This document shows, piece after piece, positions 41,701 through 50,559 of a DNA stretch of 64,000 nt. Positions within the stretch are counted from its first letter, which is position 1; every line of letters begins with the position of its first letter. This DNA comes from Ditylenchus dipsaci (taxonomy: Eukaryota; Nematoda; Chromadorea; Rhabditida; Anguinidae): positions 372,001 to 436,000 of the forward strand of contig SADC01000399.1 in the NCBI GenBank assembly GCA_004194705.1. Reading direction: 5' to 3'. The notes below the pieces were generated by a model, which saw only the letters and a program-made list of their open reading frames with translations, was not told the origin of the DNA and did not search any database. The position numbers and the translations under genes are program-made.

Positions 41701-43684
41701 GAAACGGCCGGTAGTTATTCATTATAACATCATCCAACATAAACATAATAACAACAAAACAATATACGAAATTAAACTAAAGATCTATTCTCCCATGACG
41801 AAGTACAGAGCGATCCACAAAGGTAGTCCATCAGGTTTCTGTTCTCATAGTCTTCCACCACGGCCAAGATGTTCGTGTCGGCTTTGACATATTCTGTGCG
41901 CTTGCTTTTCGGACGATCCTCACGAAGCCGCAAGCCACGCTTGCAGTCCTGGTAGTGAAACGTCCCCGGTAGTGAAACGGCCCGGTAGTGAACTGTCCTG
42001 GTAGTGAAACGTCGCGCACCCGAAATTTAATGGCATGTTATCACACAACTGGAAGCCCAGACCCTTCCGAAAAAAAACCAAAAAATTGGTACAAGAATTG
42101 GCCTTTCCTGTTTTATATTATCATACAAGTAAACATATAACACGCTTCTTTTCACAAAGAAGTTTTTTGTTGAAATTAAGTTAAGTTTTTTAAATTAAGT
42201 TTTTTGTTGAAATAGCGTTTGAAGGTTTTTACATCCCGCCAGAGTATTGTTTTATCGAGCTAAATGTTTTGTCTGGCCAGGACATAATCAGAGATGATTC
42301 ACGGTCCAAAAATTGCACCCGGTGAACAGTGTAAATTTGGTCAACTTTCAGACATGTCTGAATTTCGCCTTGAAACTGAGGCATAAATCCAAAGGTTTCG
42401 CAATAGACAGTGTGATTCTATATGTGATATGGGCTTTTTCTGCAAAAAAATTCTGCATGTAATTCCATTTCTTAGCTCTGAAATTTCGGCATTGTTATAG
42501 TTATAAATGCCAGGGCATCTTCAACGGATAATTAGAACAGATTTCTAAACCAAATGTTGTCCAGGCCAATCCCTTGTTTATTCTCAACCAAGTGCATGCA
42601 AACCATTTCCTAGAAATAAATGAATATTGAAATAATTGATTTTGACAGAAAAAACAAAAGAGGGGACCTTTTTGTAAATCGGTACCATTCTGCGTTAGTG
42701 CCAAAGTCCCTGCTCATTTTCAAAGCTGATGATTGGTTGTCTAAAATCTTCAAAAAATTATTCCAAGTACATTATGTGTAGCCCTGTTATTGTTATTCAA
42801 ACGTATCATTATTACATTGTGTATTTTTTTGAAAAATCAGTACAAGGCTCCAACACGTGTGAGGTCATTTTAAAGATTTCTGTAATTTTAAAGATTTGCA
42901 TTTTAATCACTTTAGCTGTTGAAATTTTTAGTTCCTGGTCTAATGCTTGAACAAACTTTCAGTTTTTCGTTACAACACAGCTCAAGAACTGCAAAACCCG
43001 GTTTACATAAATAGTTTTGAAAGTCTGATGGTTGAGATATGGCCTTGAAAAATGAACATTTAGCCGGTAGATATCACTCCTTATTAACAATGTCAGTCTT
43101 TTTAGCTTAGTTTTTAGTCGCAAGGTGGCCAGCAAATTATAGAACAGAATTAAACGTGTTTTACTGACTATATATAGTTAAGAAAACACTACGGAGTCTA
43201 TTCGTTCGCTGGCGTAAGGTACGCTGGCCTGTCTGGCGTCTCAGCCAAAGAAAACAAAGTTTAAAAAAAATCCACAGTGAGGAACAAGGCAATTTTTTCG
43301 GTAGACCCTTACCCTTAATATTAGTCGTAAAGGCAAAATTAGTCAACATTCGAAGGGTTGAAAAAGTCAGAACAAAGCCATCTGTTAAGTCAAGAAATGT
43401 TGCAGTCTTTTTTTAACTGTTACTTTTTTTCAGCACTTGCAAGTCCCATAAGAGCTGCTCTGAGCTTGCAACACCCATTGCATGGCGATCATTATAGGCG
43501 AAAACGCAGCCATAGACACATCGCATTAGGTGCTTTTGGTGCAGCTGTCGCTATGACTTCTTTGTTATGCCTTCGAAAGCTATTGCGTAAGTAATTATCA
43601 ATATTCTGTATGTCAAAAAAGTGGCGTTTTTTAGCTCAAACTCCACCGCAGTCTTTGTTGCAATATGGATACAAAAGAAAATAA
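38724..43684 (+). CDS. Proposed secreted precursor with RRKR site, 91 residues
   Basis: Exon 38724-38796 encodes MWLVKYFLVHNMIFCLIFSN, FYAV, a signal peptide, and ends in phase 1 at GTATGT. Exon 43434-43586 starts in phase 1 after TACTTTTTTTCAG and reads LASPIRAALSLQHPLHGD, then HYRRKR (convertase site), then SHRHIALGAFGAAVAMTSL. It ends in phase 1. Exon 43635-43684 gives TPPQSLLQYGYKRK and TAA, with AATAAA at 43685. Exons sum to 276 nt, exactly 92 codons, without any frame repair. CATTCAG two bases before the ATG may be a trans-splice acceptor. The 4.6-kb intron carries several transposons. Exon 2 could instead have its own upstream ATG at 43398 (MLQSFFNCYFFSALASP), which is also signal-like. 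Family unknown; the organisation parallels the gene at 26727. Confidence 0.5.
39109..39480. repeat. Tandem duplication of a 185-bp unit
   Basis: Two units (39109-39293 and 39294-39478) are practically identical, both starting GACCACCCTTGATTTTGCAT and ending TCCTTTTCGGTTATCC. A partial third unit follows to 39525. Its beginning is inverted at 40410-40465 (TGCAAAATCAAGGGTGGCC), so the unit is one end of a larger inverted-repeat element that was later invaded. Confidence 0.75.
39533..39722. repeat. Hairpin, arms about 75 bp
   Basis: ATAGCCGGAGTCGGGCCCAC and CATCTATGGGCTTCAGCT pair with inverted copies at 39690-39720, and TTTTGGAATCTACCCATA pairs with TATGGGTAGATTCCAAAA. Inserted next to the duplicated unit, just left of the hAT element 39733-40402. 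Confidence 0.55.
39733..40402 (-). mobile_element. hAT element, internally deleted, GCCCGGCCCG arrays
   Basis: GTTAGGAA (39725-39732) and GTTGGGAA (40403-40410) flank CAGGGCTGGGCACGGGCC and, inverted, CAGGGCTGTGCACGGGCC, canonical hAT ends. Subterminal GGCCCGGCC words lie at both sides. Between them is the 3' part of a hAT transposase gene (40190-39895, -). This is the only element here that links ends and transposase. Confidence 0.88.
39895..40190 (-). pseudogene. hAT transposase, C-terminal dimerisation region
   Basis: On the minus strand the reading is NSEEEDEINKYLAK, then after one missing A (run in AGCAAAGAG) EFLLVPQDLGEFW, then KSMSRIARSILAIASHTTEN, ERYFSKLARVLTYYRQDIS and AASVFNTLIAHSL. 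The pattern DE[IV].KYL .. FW .. LA..ILAI..[ST][ST].E..FS..[AG]R..T..R..[IL]S is the hAT C-terminal dimerisation domain. The zinc finger and RNase-H-like catalytic core are absent. Confidence 0.8.
40690..40940. mobile_element. MITE, arms about 90 bp
   Basis: AGTAGTACTTGCACCAAGTT and GCCGCCTTTTGCCCCATACC and ATTGGACACTTTGAAAGAGA are answered in inverted order by TCTCTTTGAAAGTGCCCAAT, GGTATGGCCATAAAGCGGC and AACTTGGACTATGTACTACT. CCATACCTATTGGA is repeated in the middle. Confidence 0.6.
41327..42012. mobile_element. Element with GTTTCACTACCAGGACAG ends
   Basis: The left end is GACGTTTCACTACCAGGACA followed by two more CACTACCGGG units. The right end is the exact inverse. The core has a TATAGAATACCCCCC segment, inverted about 230 bp later, and a protein-like frame at 41782-41950 on the minus strand. 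No target duplication is clear. Confidence 0.6.
41782..41950 (-). other. Protein-like open frame inside a transposon
   Basis: Minus strand, no stop: CKRGLRLREDRPKSKRTEYV, KADTNILAVVEDYENRNLMD, YLCGSLCTSSWEN. G+C content and codon-like composition differ from the flanks. No start and no recognised family. Either part of a transposase or captured host exon. Confidence 0.35.
42020..43350. other. Intron sequence, no structure recognised
   Basis: A+T-rich, lying inside the proposed intron of the 38724-43684 gene. Apart from short T-runs I see no inverted repeat, ORF or tRNA. Confidence 0.3.
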
Positions 43685-43690
43685 AATAAA
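43685..43690 (+). terminator. Poly(A) signal of the 91-residue precursor
   Basis: AATAAA starts directly after the TAA at 43682-43684. The next gene's acceptor is at 43961, so the two could be one operon. Confidence 0.45.
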
Positions 43691-43973
43691 TTGCGAAAAA
43701 TTAGAACATTAAAAATCAATTGTTCAAATTTATTTTTGAAAGTACTTTCAAATGTTACAATTTTTCCTCATAAAGTTACATTTTTAAACAACTTATGGTT
43801 CTTGTCGGTTATCCGGACTACCTTGTCACACATGTTTTTTATGAGCAATTTTGAGTTTGCGCAATAATTTATATATTTAAATAGTCTTTCAATTCAATAC
43901 TGCGCTTTTTAAATTCAGTCGTAATATTACCCTTTTTTGTGTATGGTATATCGTTTGTCTTAGATCTCTGTGA

Positions 43974-44240
43974 ATGTCAAAAAAACTAAGACAGCGTTCT
44001 CTCAACTCGTGGATTCGCGTGCAAAAAGCTCCTACACGGTCCGTTCCTCTAACAAAAGTATGTATTTTTAGTACGTTTCCAGCTTTTTTTGTTGATATTT
44101 TTCAGACCAGATTCCGGGATTTGCCAAAAGGAGAAGAATCCAGCGTCAAGTTTCTTCAAGAGCGTGGACTACTTCCTTCTAACAGAAGTTGCACAAATGC
44201 TCATCCGATGAAACTTACTATCATAAAAAAGTTATCATAA
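43974..44240 (+). CDS. Small basic protein, 72 residues, function unknown
   Basis: ATG at 43974 follows a TTTGTCTTAG acceptor by 10 bases. Exon 43974-44057 (MSKKLRQRSLNSWIRVQKAP, TRSVPLTK) joins in phase 0 to 44106-44240 (TRFRDLPKGEESSVKFLQER, GLLPSNRSCTNAHP.. LS stop) over a 48-bp intron GTATGT..TTTTTCAG. The intron is itself open and a multiple of three, so retention would give an 88-residue form. Rich in Lys and Arg; no signal peptide. It starts 290 bases after the preceding gene's stop on the same strand, a spacing compatible with an operon. Alternatively these are further exons of the upstream gene. Confidence 0.5.
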   Translation: MSKKLRQRSLNSWIRVQKAPTRSVPLTKVCIFSTFPAFFVDIFQTRFRDLPKGEESSVKFLQERGLLPSNRSCTNAHPMKLTIIKKLS

Positions 44241-45640
44241 AAAAAACTGCTTATAGCCCAAAGTCGGCAAATTTTCGAAATTTTTTCATAATTCCCTTTT
44301 GACAATTTTGGAGAACCTGGAGGAGATTCTTTTTTTTGTTTTGATTTTTTTTCAAAACCTGGAGGAGATTCTGGCATCTGTGCCCTCCGAGCTGCATAAA
44401 GAAAATACCTGATCGAAAAATGAATTGGAAATTAAATGGAGAGGATACTGATGACCAAACAATGAAGATTAGAAAGAGAGTCGTTCCCAAAAGTGTTTAA
44501 AGAATAAGTTAGAAAAGAATTACAAAATAATCGCTTGCATTGAATATTTCTGCCGGCAACCAAACATTTTCGGTAATTTATGAAATTTCGATAATTATCC
44601 GATTTGTCGTTTCGAATATGTCGCACCACATTTTCGGTAATTTTCGAATTTGTCGCACCACATTTCCGATAACTTATATCGAATCAGGATAGTGAGTGTC
44701 TCCTTTGCCGAATCCGTCGAAATGTCTGATTGCACTTCTGCACTTAGTCTCAGCTAGATTGATATTTAAGGCTTGGTCAGGTATTTAGAGCAGCATCCGA
44801 TTTAATTCAACCACCTCGTTGAAGAGTTCATCTTTTCTGCAATCTCCGGGGCCACTTGCTTTGCCAAACAAGAAATAATCAGAAAAAAGGAGAATGCAAT
44901 TGTTATAATTAATATCAGATAGAATTGAGACAGCAAAATAAACAACAGTCTTTATTAACGAGAACACAAATATAACGAATAAACCATATACAAAAGCACT
45001 AAGGTCAGAAGAACGAGCTAAGTCATGTTAAGACCACAATCAATTTAGACGAGCATGAAAAGCAAAAAAATATGACAGAAAACAGCGCCGCAAGCAAAAT
45101 CTTGAAAATTTGTTTTCTAAATTTTAGCGATGATTAAAATAGAGTACAATAAAGTACAAGAGCCCGAGTAAAGTACAAATCTTTAAATAAAGTACCAATG
45201 AGAACCTGGATTAACAGGGATATAAAAAGTCAGTTTTGTAATATTTTCAAGGCTTTCGCAAAATGTAGCGTTGCAGTTGGAGACTTAGAGCCCAGAAAAT
45301 TCGGAAAATTCAATATTTTTTACGATTTTTCGGTTCTTTCTCTACGGGAAACTTATTTATATTTTTTATGCATATATTTTGTGTTATTTTGACCGTAGAG
45401 TTCCTAGGTAGCTCATCTATTTTCATGGAAAATAGGTGGACAATGAGCTGCCAACGCGAATTTTTCAAACAGCACTGGAACTGAAAAATCAGTCTAAATC
45501 AAAAAAATTACCCCCGATACAGCAGCAGTAATAAAAAAATACAATTTTAAGCTACATTTCTTGCAAAATACATTTGGATTTCAATAGAATTTTTTGAAAG
45601 GTATGCTCTTATTTCATGATAAAGCCGTTCAAAACCGTAT
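44241..45640. other. No gene recognised
   Basis: AACCTGGAGGAGATTCT is repeated at 44314 and 44359. TTTTCGGTAATTTNNGAAATTCG words repeat at 44570-44670. A small AAGTAC element end lies at 45130-45215. A frame at 44900-44800 (minus, QVAPEIAEKMNSSTRWLN) looks protein-like but has no start. Confidence 0.3.
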
Positions 45641-45656
45641 TTTAGCCAGACATGTG

Positions 45657-46350
45657 CACGGGCAGGAAATTTTAGGGCCGGCCCGCCGAATGTTTTCTTG
45701 AGCCCGGCCCGCGGGAAATCTCAAAAGTGAAGCCCGGCCGGGCCGGGCTGGCCCGCAGAGCCCGGCTCTTTATCTATGTTCAAAATCATTTCATTCGAAT
45801 ATCAATCGAATATTTATTCCCCATATCACTCGAACACAATATCTCTCCCCATCAAAGACTTTCCAATGCAAACTGAAGAAATCGATACGGCAGATAGGCG
45901 TTCACGGCTCTCTTCCACCAGCTGGCGTAACTTGCTAAACATTCCCTCATCTTCAGCGGTAGATGCCGGACACAAAAATATAAAACATAAAAATACAGAG
46001 CAACTTGAGGGCGAGCTTGGCGAGTTTAGGGAACTTGGCGGCATTGTTCTTCTTCCAAAAGTGGCCTAGATCCCTGGGGACATCAAAAAAACTTCTTCAT
46101 CAAGTAACGATCCACTTCATTAGTCAAGCCGGCTTCCTCATTCTCCACATCAGGCAAGAACATCGCGTCGATTGTGTCGGTGGCGCCGGCGGAGGTGGCA
46201 GATGCAATGAATATCTGTAATAATCTGTAAATTTTATTTCGGCAAAAACTTATAGGACATACTCTTCCCGTTAAACACATTCAGAGCCTTCGTAACGTTG
46301 GCGCCGAGGAAATCTGTGAGCCCGGCCCGGCCTGGGCCGTAAAAACCTAG
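45657..46350 (-). mobile_element. hAT element remnant, GCCCGGCCC arrays
   Basis: The left end CCAGACATGTGCACGGGCAG resembles the hAT end at 39733. GGCCGGCCCGC and CCCGGCCGGGCCGGG words follow, and GCCCGGCCCGGCC words recur at 46318-46375. The right tip and duplication are missing. A hAT C-terminal fragment lies inside (46044-45826, -). Confidence 0.6.
45826..46044 (-). pseudogene. hAT transposase C-terminal fragment
   Basis: The frame reads FLCPASTAEDEGMFSKLRQL, VEESRERLSAVSISSVCIGK. The P.[ST][ST]AE.E..FS..[GR]..V...R.RLS....S pattern is that of the hAT dimerisation region. No catalytic residues are included. Confidence 0.6.
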
Positions 46351-46379
46351 GCCCATTCGGCCCGGGCAGGGCGGCCTAG

Positions 46380-47235
46380 GTTATTTGATGTAAATTCTGC
46401 ACTTTAGTTTGACCTGTCTTTTAAATTTCACAGGAAAAGTTGAAAACCTGACATTCACGACCTAAGTTTACTTTTTGATTTTACGTCAAATAAAATAATA
46501 ATAAAAATTTGCAATAAATTGAAAATAGTACGTGTCGAAAGGTGGAATTAAGCCCACCCAATTTTAAGAAAAATGGCCTTTTTCTGGTTGTGGCACAACA
46601 AAATCCCCCACTTTTTCCTACTGCACCATGAAGTTTGTGTGAAAATCTGGAAACTGTTCGTCTTGTAACTCCGTGGCAGTGGCGTCTAAAATTTTTTTAG
46701 AAAAACTTTTCTAACGTCATATTGTTGAATCCACATCGTCGAAATCTTCCGTTTCTCTCTTTCTGCACTTTTGTTATGCTGAAATCTTCTACAAAAAATC
46801 TCTTCTATCCTAACTGAACATGACTTGAAAACAGAGTCAAGAGAGGAGCACATGCGCAGTATCTTTTTTTCGTGCCCACGTGTATGCGTATCCATTTTTC
46901 CAAACATAGATTTTCAACGCCTACTCATTTTCTTTGACATTCACGCTTGTTGACAAGAGATTGTTTGTGACGGGTTTTTTGCCTTTTTCACTGGCCACCG
47001 CAGTGTTTTGTCGGGCATGTGGGCTAGAGATAGAGCCAGAGCTGCCTCGTGTTTACTTCATCATGCTCACATATACCTAAGACATCAAATCAAGACAGTA
47101 GTTGTGAAAGGGAGTCAAAAACAACTATCCCTCTAGATTTATTTGCAGCTATTATTTCTTAAACAAATTAATAGCAATTTATTCTCTTAATTTTACTTGA
47201 ATTTTAGCTTCTTGAGTATTTTTCAAATTTATAAA
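46380..47235. other. No gene recognised
   Basis: A+T-rich. A CACGTGTATGCGTATCC stretch and short acceptors exist, but no structured repeat was seen. Confidence 0.3.
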
Positions 47236-47429
47236 TGTTCATATACCGTCTCCCCTCTAATAAGCCGACGTACTCTAATAAGGCGACACCCTTGTTTTGA
47301 GGGCCTATATCTCAGCTTAGAGAAACAAACTGGCCCCGAACAAAATGAGGAGGCTGTTTGCGGATGCTAAATCAGATTTGTCAATCAAAAATAGCCATAA
47401 TTTTTCTTGGTTTTTAAAAAACATTTTGT

Positions 47430-47665
47430 TGGTGCCATCTTGTAGCTAAGATTCAGTGCTACCAGAGAAGCTATTAATAGAAAAGATTTTGTATAAGAGA
47501 TAAAAAAAATTCGTCGAGGATTCTGACTCTAATTTGAGTGATAATTCATAGGCAGATTCTTTCTTTTTTATCTAAATTTTTCAAACAAAATCTAATTAGA
47601 ATAGCTCATCTGGTAATATTAATAATCTTGTAGTCTTAGCTACAAGATGACATCAACAGAAACTT
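47430..47665. repeat. Hairpin, arms about 90 bp
   Basis: TGCCATCTTGTAGCTAAGAT at the left faces TCTTAGCTACAAGATGACAT at the right. Inner pairs include CCAGAGAAGCTATTAATAG and an imperfect partner. Preceded by a CCTCTAATAAGCCGACGT repeat piece at 47250, with a relative at 51060. Confidence 0.5.
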
Positions 47666-47734
47666 TTTGAAATATTAAAAAAATATTATGGTCATTCGTG
47701 ACAAATATGATTCAGAATTCGCAACCAGCCTCCA

Positions 47735-48620
47735 CATTGCATTTGAGACCTTAGGTTGTCCCAAAAAATCTGTCCGATTTTTTGAATAAAATTTTCGGGG
47801 CATTGTGTTTGTTATAAAATGTTTTGACAAGATTTTCAAAGTTAACCTCTGAACTCGTAGCTTATGATCTTGGCTACAAAATGAAAGGCTAGTTTTTAAA
47901 AAAATGTCTCTAACTTTGTTTAAAAAACACGATTTCACAAAAATTGGATTTAAAAAATACATTTTTGTGTTGGCAACCAGACAAGGCAACATCAAAACTA
48001 TTTTGTCGCCCGACAAAATATTTTTAAATGAACATTTGTCGCGCGACAAATATTTTTTTTGTCATTTTGTCGAGCGACAATGCAACAAATTTCGCTCTTT
48101 GTCGCGCGACAGTGCAACAAATAAATCATTACTGTCTCGAGTGTAATTTACAATTTAGCAGTCAATTCTAAATTTGAAGATGCGCATATTGATCGGGAAC
48201 GCTAACCATGAACACCTAAATGAATATCTTAAAAAAAATCCTTCGAAAAATCCGAAAAAGAGCAAAATTTGTTGCATTGTCGCGCGACAAAAAACGTTTG
48301 TTTGTTATTCGTCGCGCGACAAAAAACATTTTTCGGTATTTTGTCGCACGACGAAAAGCATACGACAATGCAACATTTTTGTTGCATTGTCGCGCGACAA
48401 AATAGTTTTGATGTTGCTTTGTCTGGTTGCTTTTGTGTTGTATTTAAAATGAAATTTTTGTGGCATTGGGTTTTTTTATAAACTTTGAGACACTTTTAAA
48501 AGTTTAAACTCTCATTTTGTAGCCAAAGTTGTCAGCTAGGTTAACTTTAAAAAATGTGTCAAAAATCGGTATAAAAAACACAATGCCACAAAAATTTTAT
48601 TCATAAAATGCAACGTATTC
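47735..48620. mobile_element. Copy of the 28131-28360 MITE, invaded
   Basis: TTAGGTTGTCCCAAAAAATC at the left and, inverted, AAGTTGTGTCATGAATACG at the right. Inner words CATTGTGTTTGTTATAAAA, GATCTTGGCTACAAAATG and AAACACAATGCCACAAAAAT match the hairpin family. The insertion 47973-48430 sits in the middle of the left arm. Confidence 0.6.
47973..48430. mobile_element. Element with 10-bp duplication and GTCGCGCGAC arrays
   Basis: Perfect 10-bp direct repeats TTTTGTGTTG (47963-47972 and 48431-48440) flank ends GCAACCAGACAAGGCAACAT and, inverted, GCAACCAGACAAAGCAACAT, identical for about 35 bp apart from one base. Ten copies or variants of TTTGTCGCGCGACAAA are arranged between them. The duplication length points to a Mutator-type rather than hAT transposase. 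No ORF. Confidence 0.8.
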
Positions 48621-48658
48621 ATGACACAACTTAATATTTAAAACTCAGGTAGAAAGCG

Positions 48659-50531
48659 ATGCAACTTATATTTATTTCTTTTCTTATTATTTTTCTGTAT
48701 GTTCTGTGGTTTCTACAAAACCTCACGATGCAATAACTCACGATGAAGATTCTAATGAAAGCTACTATTTAGCCAAGTTTGAAGTAGACCAACTGGAACA
48801 AGAAGAAGAAGGCATCATGAACTTGGCGCAACATCATTTCAACCCTTTGCCCCAAATCTTGCGAAAAATATTGACTTTGAAAAACCGCAAGAAATCACAG
48901 AAAAGCTGACTGCCATACGCAAAAAACTTATTACTACTTTAAATAGCGTAGAAAAATTGAAGCCAAAATTACCCATGTTCCAAAGAGGAAAAAATGTGCT
49001 TATAAAAAGAATTGAAGACGTATTTTCAAAAAACAATGAATTAATCAAAGAATTTGTGGAAAAACAAATAATTCCCATAGTTAACGGGATTATTGAGTCG
49101 AATGTGAAATTAGCCAATAAAAAGTTTAAGTACGAAGAAGCCAAACCAGATGAGTATATAAAAGTAATGACAGAAGCAGCTTTTTAGTCTAGATGAACCA
49201 ACCTGGGCCAAACATAACATTTTTCAGCATGAAAATGCGAAAAGGGTGGAAAATATTGTAAATCGACTAAAAGAAGTGGAAAATCATGGAAGCAAAAGTT
49301 CTCAAGAAGATTACAAAAATGTCGTTAAAAAATTAGAAAAACGGTCAAAGACATTAGAAATGTGAATCAGGTAGCCATAAAAGAAATTCAAAAAACAACA
49401 GCCGCCTTCAAGGCTGAAGATGAAAGAAAAGCGAAAGAAGAACAGAAAGGCTAAGACTGCTGGAAGAAGAGAAAAAGAAAAATTTGGAAGATGAAGCAAA
49501 AAAGAAACTAAAGTTAGCTCTGGAGAAAATGATTAGTTTTGCGAAAACAGCGGAGGAGCAGATGGAGCGCAATGATAAAAGTATTGTGAGGCTTAAGGCA
49601 GAACTGGAAGGTGAGATTTTTTAAATGTTCAACTTGATTTACAACTGAAATACCGTATTTCCTCTAATATAAGCCCATGCTCCATTAGAAGCCCCCCCCC
49701 CCCTATTTTTGACTAAGGTTTCGGAGTTAAGGTCATTTGTGATTGACAATTTCAAGATTTTTGGGAGGTGAAAAATAGAAGACCATGGGCTTCTATTAGA
49801 GGAAATACGGTATATAAGAAAAACAACAAATCGAGTGAGATTTTACGGCACAGCTAGCAAATATACTCCTTGAATATTAATCTCATGAATATTAATGGGA
49901 CATGGCTGTCGCCGATGGAAATATTTTAAAAAATTGGAATTCGAACAAAAATCAAAATTGAATGAAAACCACGCTTACGATCGGAACCGAACCGATGACC
50001 AGCTGACAGTGACCCAAGTGCACCACCCCCCCCCCCCAAAGAGTATCAAAATCGGGGTGTGCGTTTAGGATGCACATCGCTGTTTATTGCGTTTTTCACT
50101 CATACAATGTTCACTGTTTCTACCTTTTTTTGGATTTTAGATTTTCACCCGAAAAATCCAAAAGCGACCTGAAATTTTTCCGAAACTTAGGGGCTCACTA
50201 AATATTTAATAATAATAATAATAATTTAATTTAATAATTTTTAATAATAATAATTCAATTTAATAAAATTTTAACATCAAAAATTTTTATAGAAAGAGAA
50301 AGTGCTGCCAAAAAGGACAAAGAAGATAATGATAACATGCTTGTCATGATCAGCAAAATTAGCGATATGCTAAAAGAGCCAGAAAAAGTTAGGACATCTA
50401 TGCATGCACCACGATCCAACTTAAGCAGTATTTCCGAAATCGCAAAAATAGCTAAAAAGAATCGATCACACCCAAATCAGACGGTGGATGGTTATGCTTT
50501 ACAAAAACACCATTTTATAAAACTTACTTAG
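48659..50531 (+). CDS. Secreted coiled-coil protein B (paralogue of 16529-17674)
   Basis: Exons 48659-49610 and 50293-50531 with a phase-1 intron; about 397 residues. The signal peptide MQLIFISFLIIF continues as SVCSVVS once one T is added at 48690-48694. The rest is Lys/Glu-rich helix (for example RIEDVFSKNNELIKEFVEKQ and LEEEKKKNLEDEAKKKLKL) ending SHPNQTVDGYALQKHHFIKL. Frame repairs needed: one base missing at 48690-48694, 48854-48856, 49337-49341 and 49446-49448, and one extra T in 49181-49185. The repaired exons sum to 398 codons. It aligns with protein A: FS.NN....V...I...VN..I..N, NAK......L..V and YK/YE...LEK..K..R.VN in the same order, plus the same last-intron phase. The 680-bp intron holds a MITE and a tRNA-like piece. 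Function unknown. Confidence 0.75.
49653..49810. mobile_element. Mariner-type MITE, CCGTATTTCCTC ends
   Basis: TA flanks CCGTATTTCCTCTAATATAA and, inverted, CCGTATTTCCTCTAATAGAA. GCCCATG follows at both ends. Related to 3479-3852 and 61490-61644 by the first eight bases. Lies in the intron of protein B. Confidence 0.8.
49960..50032 (-). repeat. tRNA-like sequence (SINE head or tRNA relic)
   Basis: On the minus strand: GGTGGTGCACTTGGGTCACT (A-box-like TGGTGCACTTGG) and 15 bases later GGTTCGGTTCCGATCG (B-box-like). The spacing is short for a complete tRNA and no acceptor stem closes, so a SINE or a decayed tRNA is likelier. Confidence 0.35.
50205..50280. repeat. TAA microsatellite
   Basis: Runs of AAT/TAA triplets, interrupted by TTTAATTTAAT, just upstream of the last exon of protein B. 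Confidence 0.7.
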
Positions 50532-50559
50532 ATAACCTGTTTACATTGTGTTTTACCGT

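Noticed and set aside
44785..44967. Minus-strand 60-codon ORF with protein-like C-terminus
   Set aside because: No start with a credible signal or upstream exon; an alternative frame (QVAPEIAEKMNSS) looks better but is too short to call.
47675..48481. ORFs across the GTCGCGCGAC element
   Set aside because: Reading frames through palindrome arrays (repeated LSRDK, ARQKT); both strands and several frames are open for the same reason.
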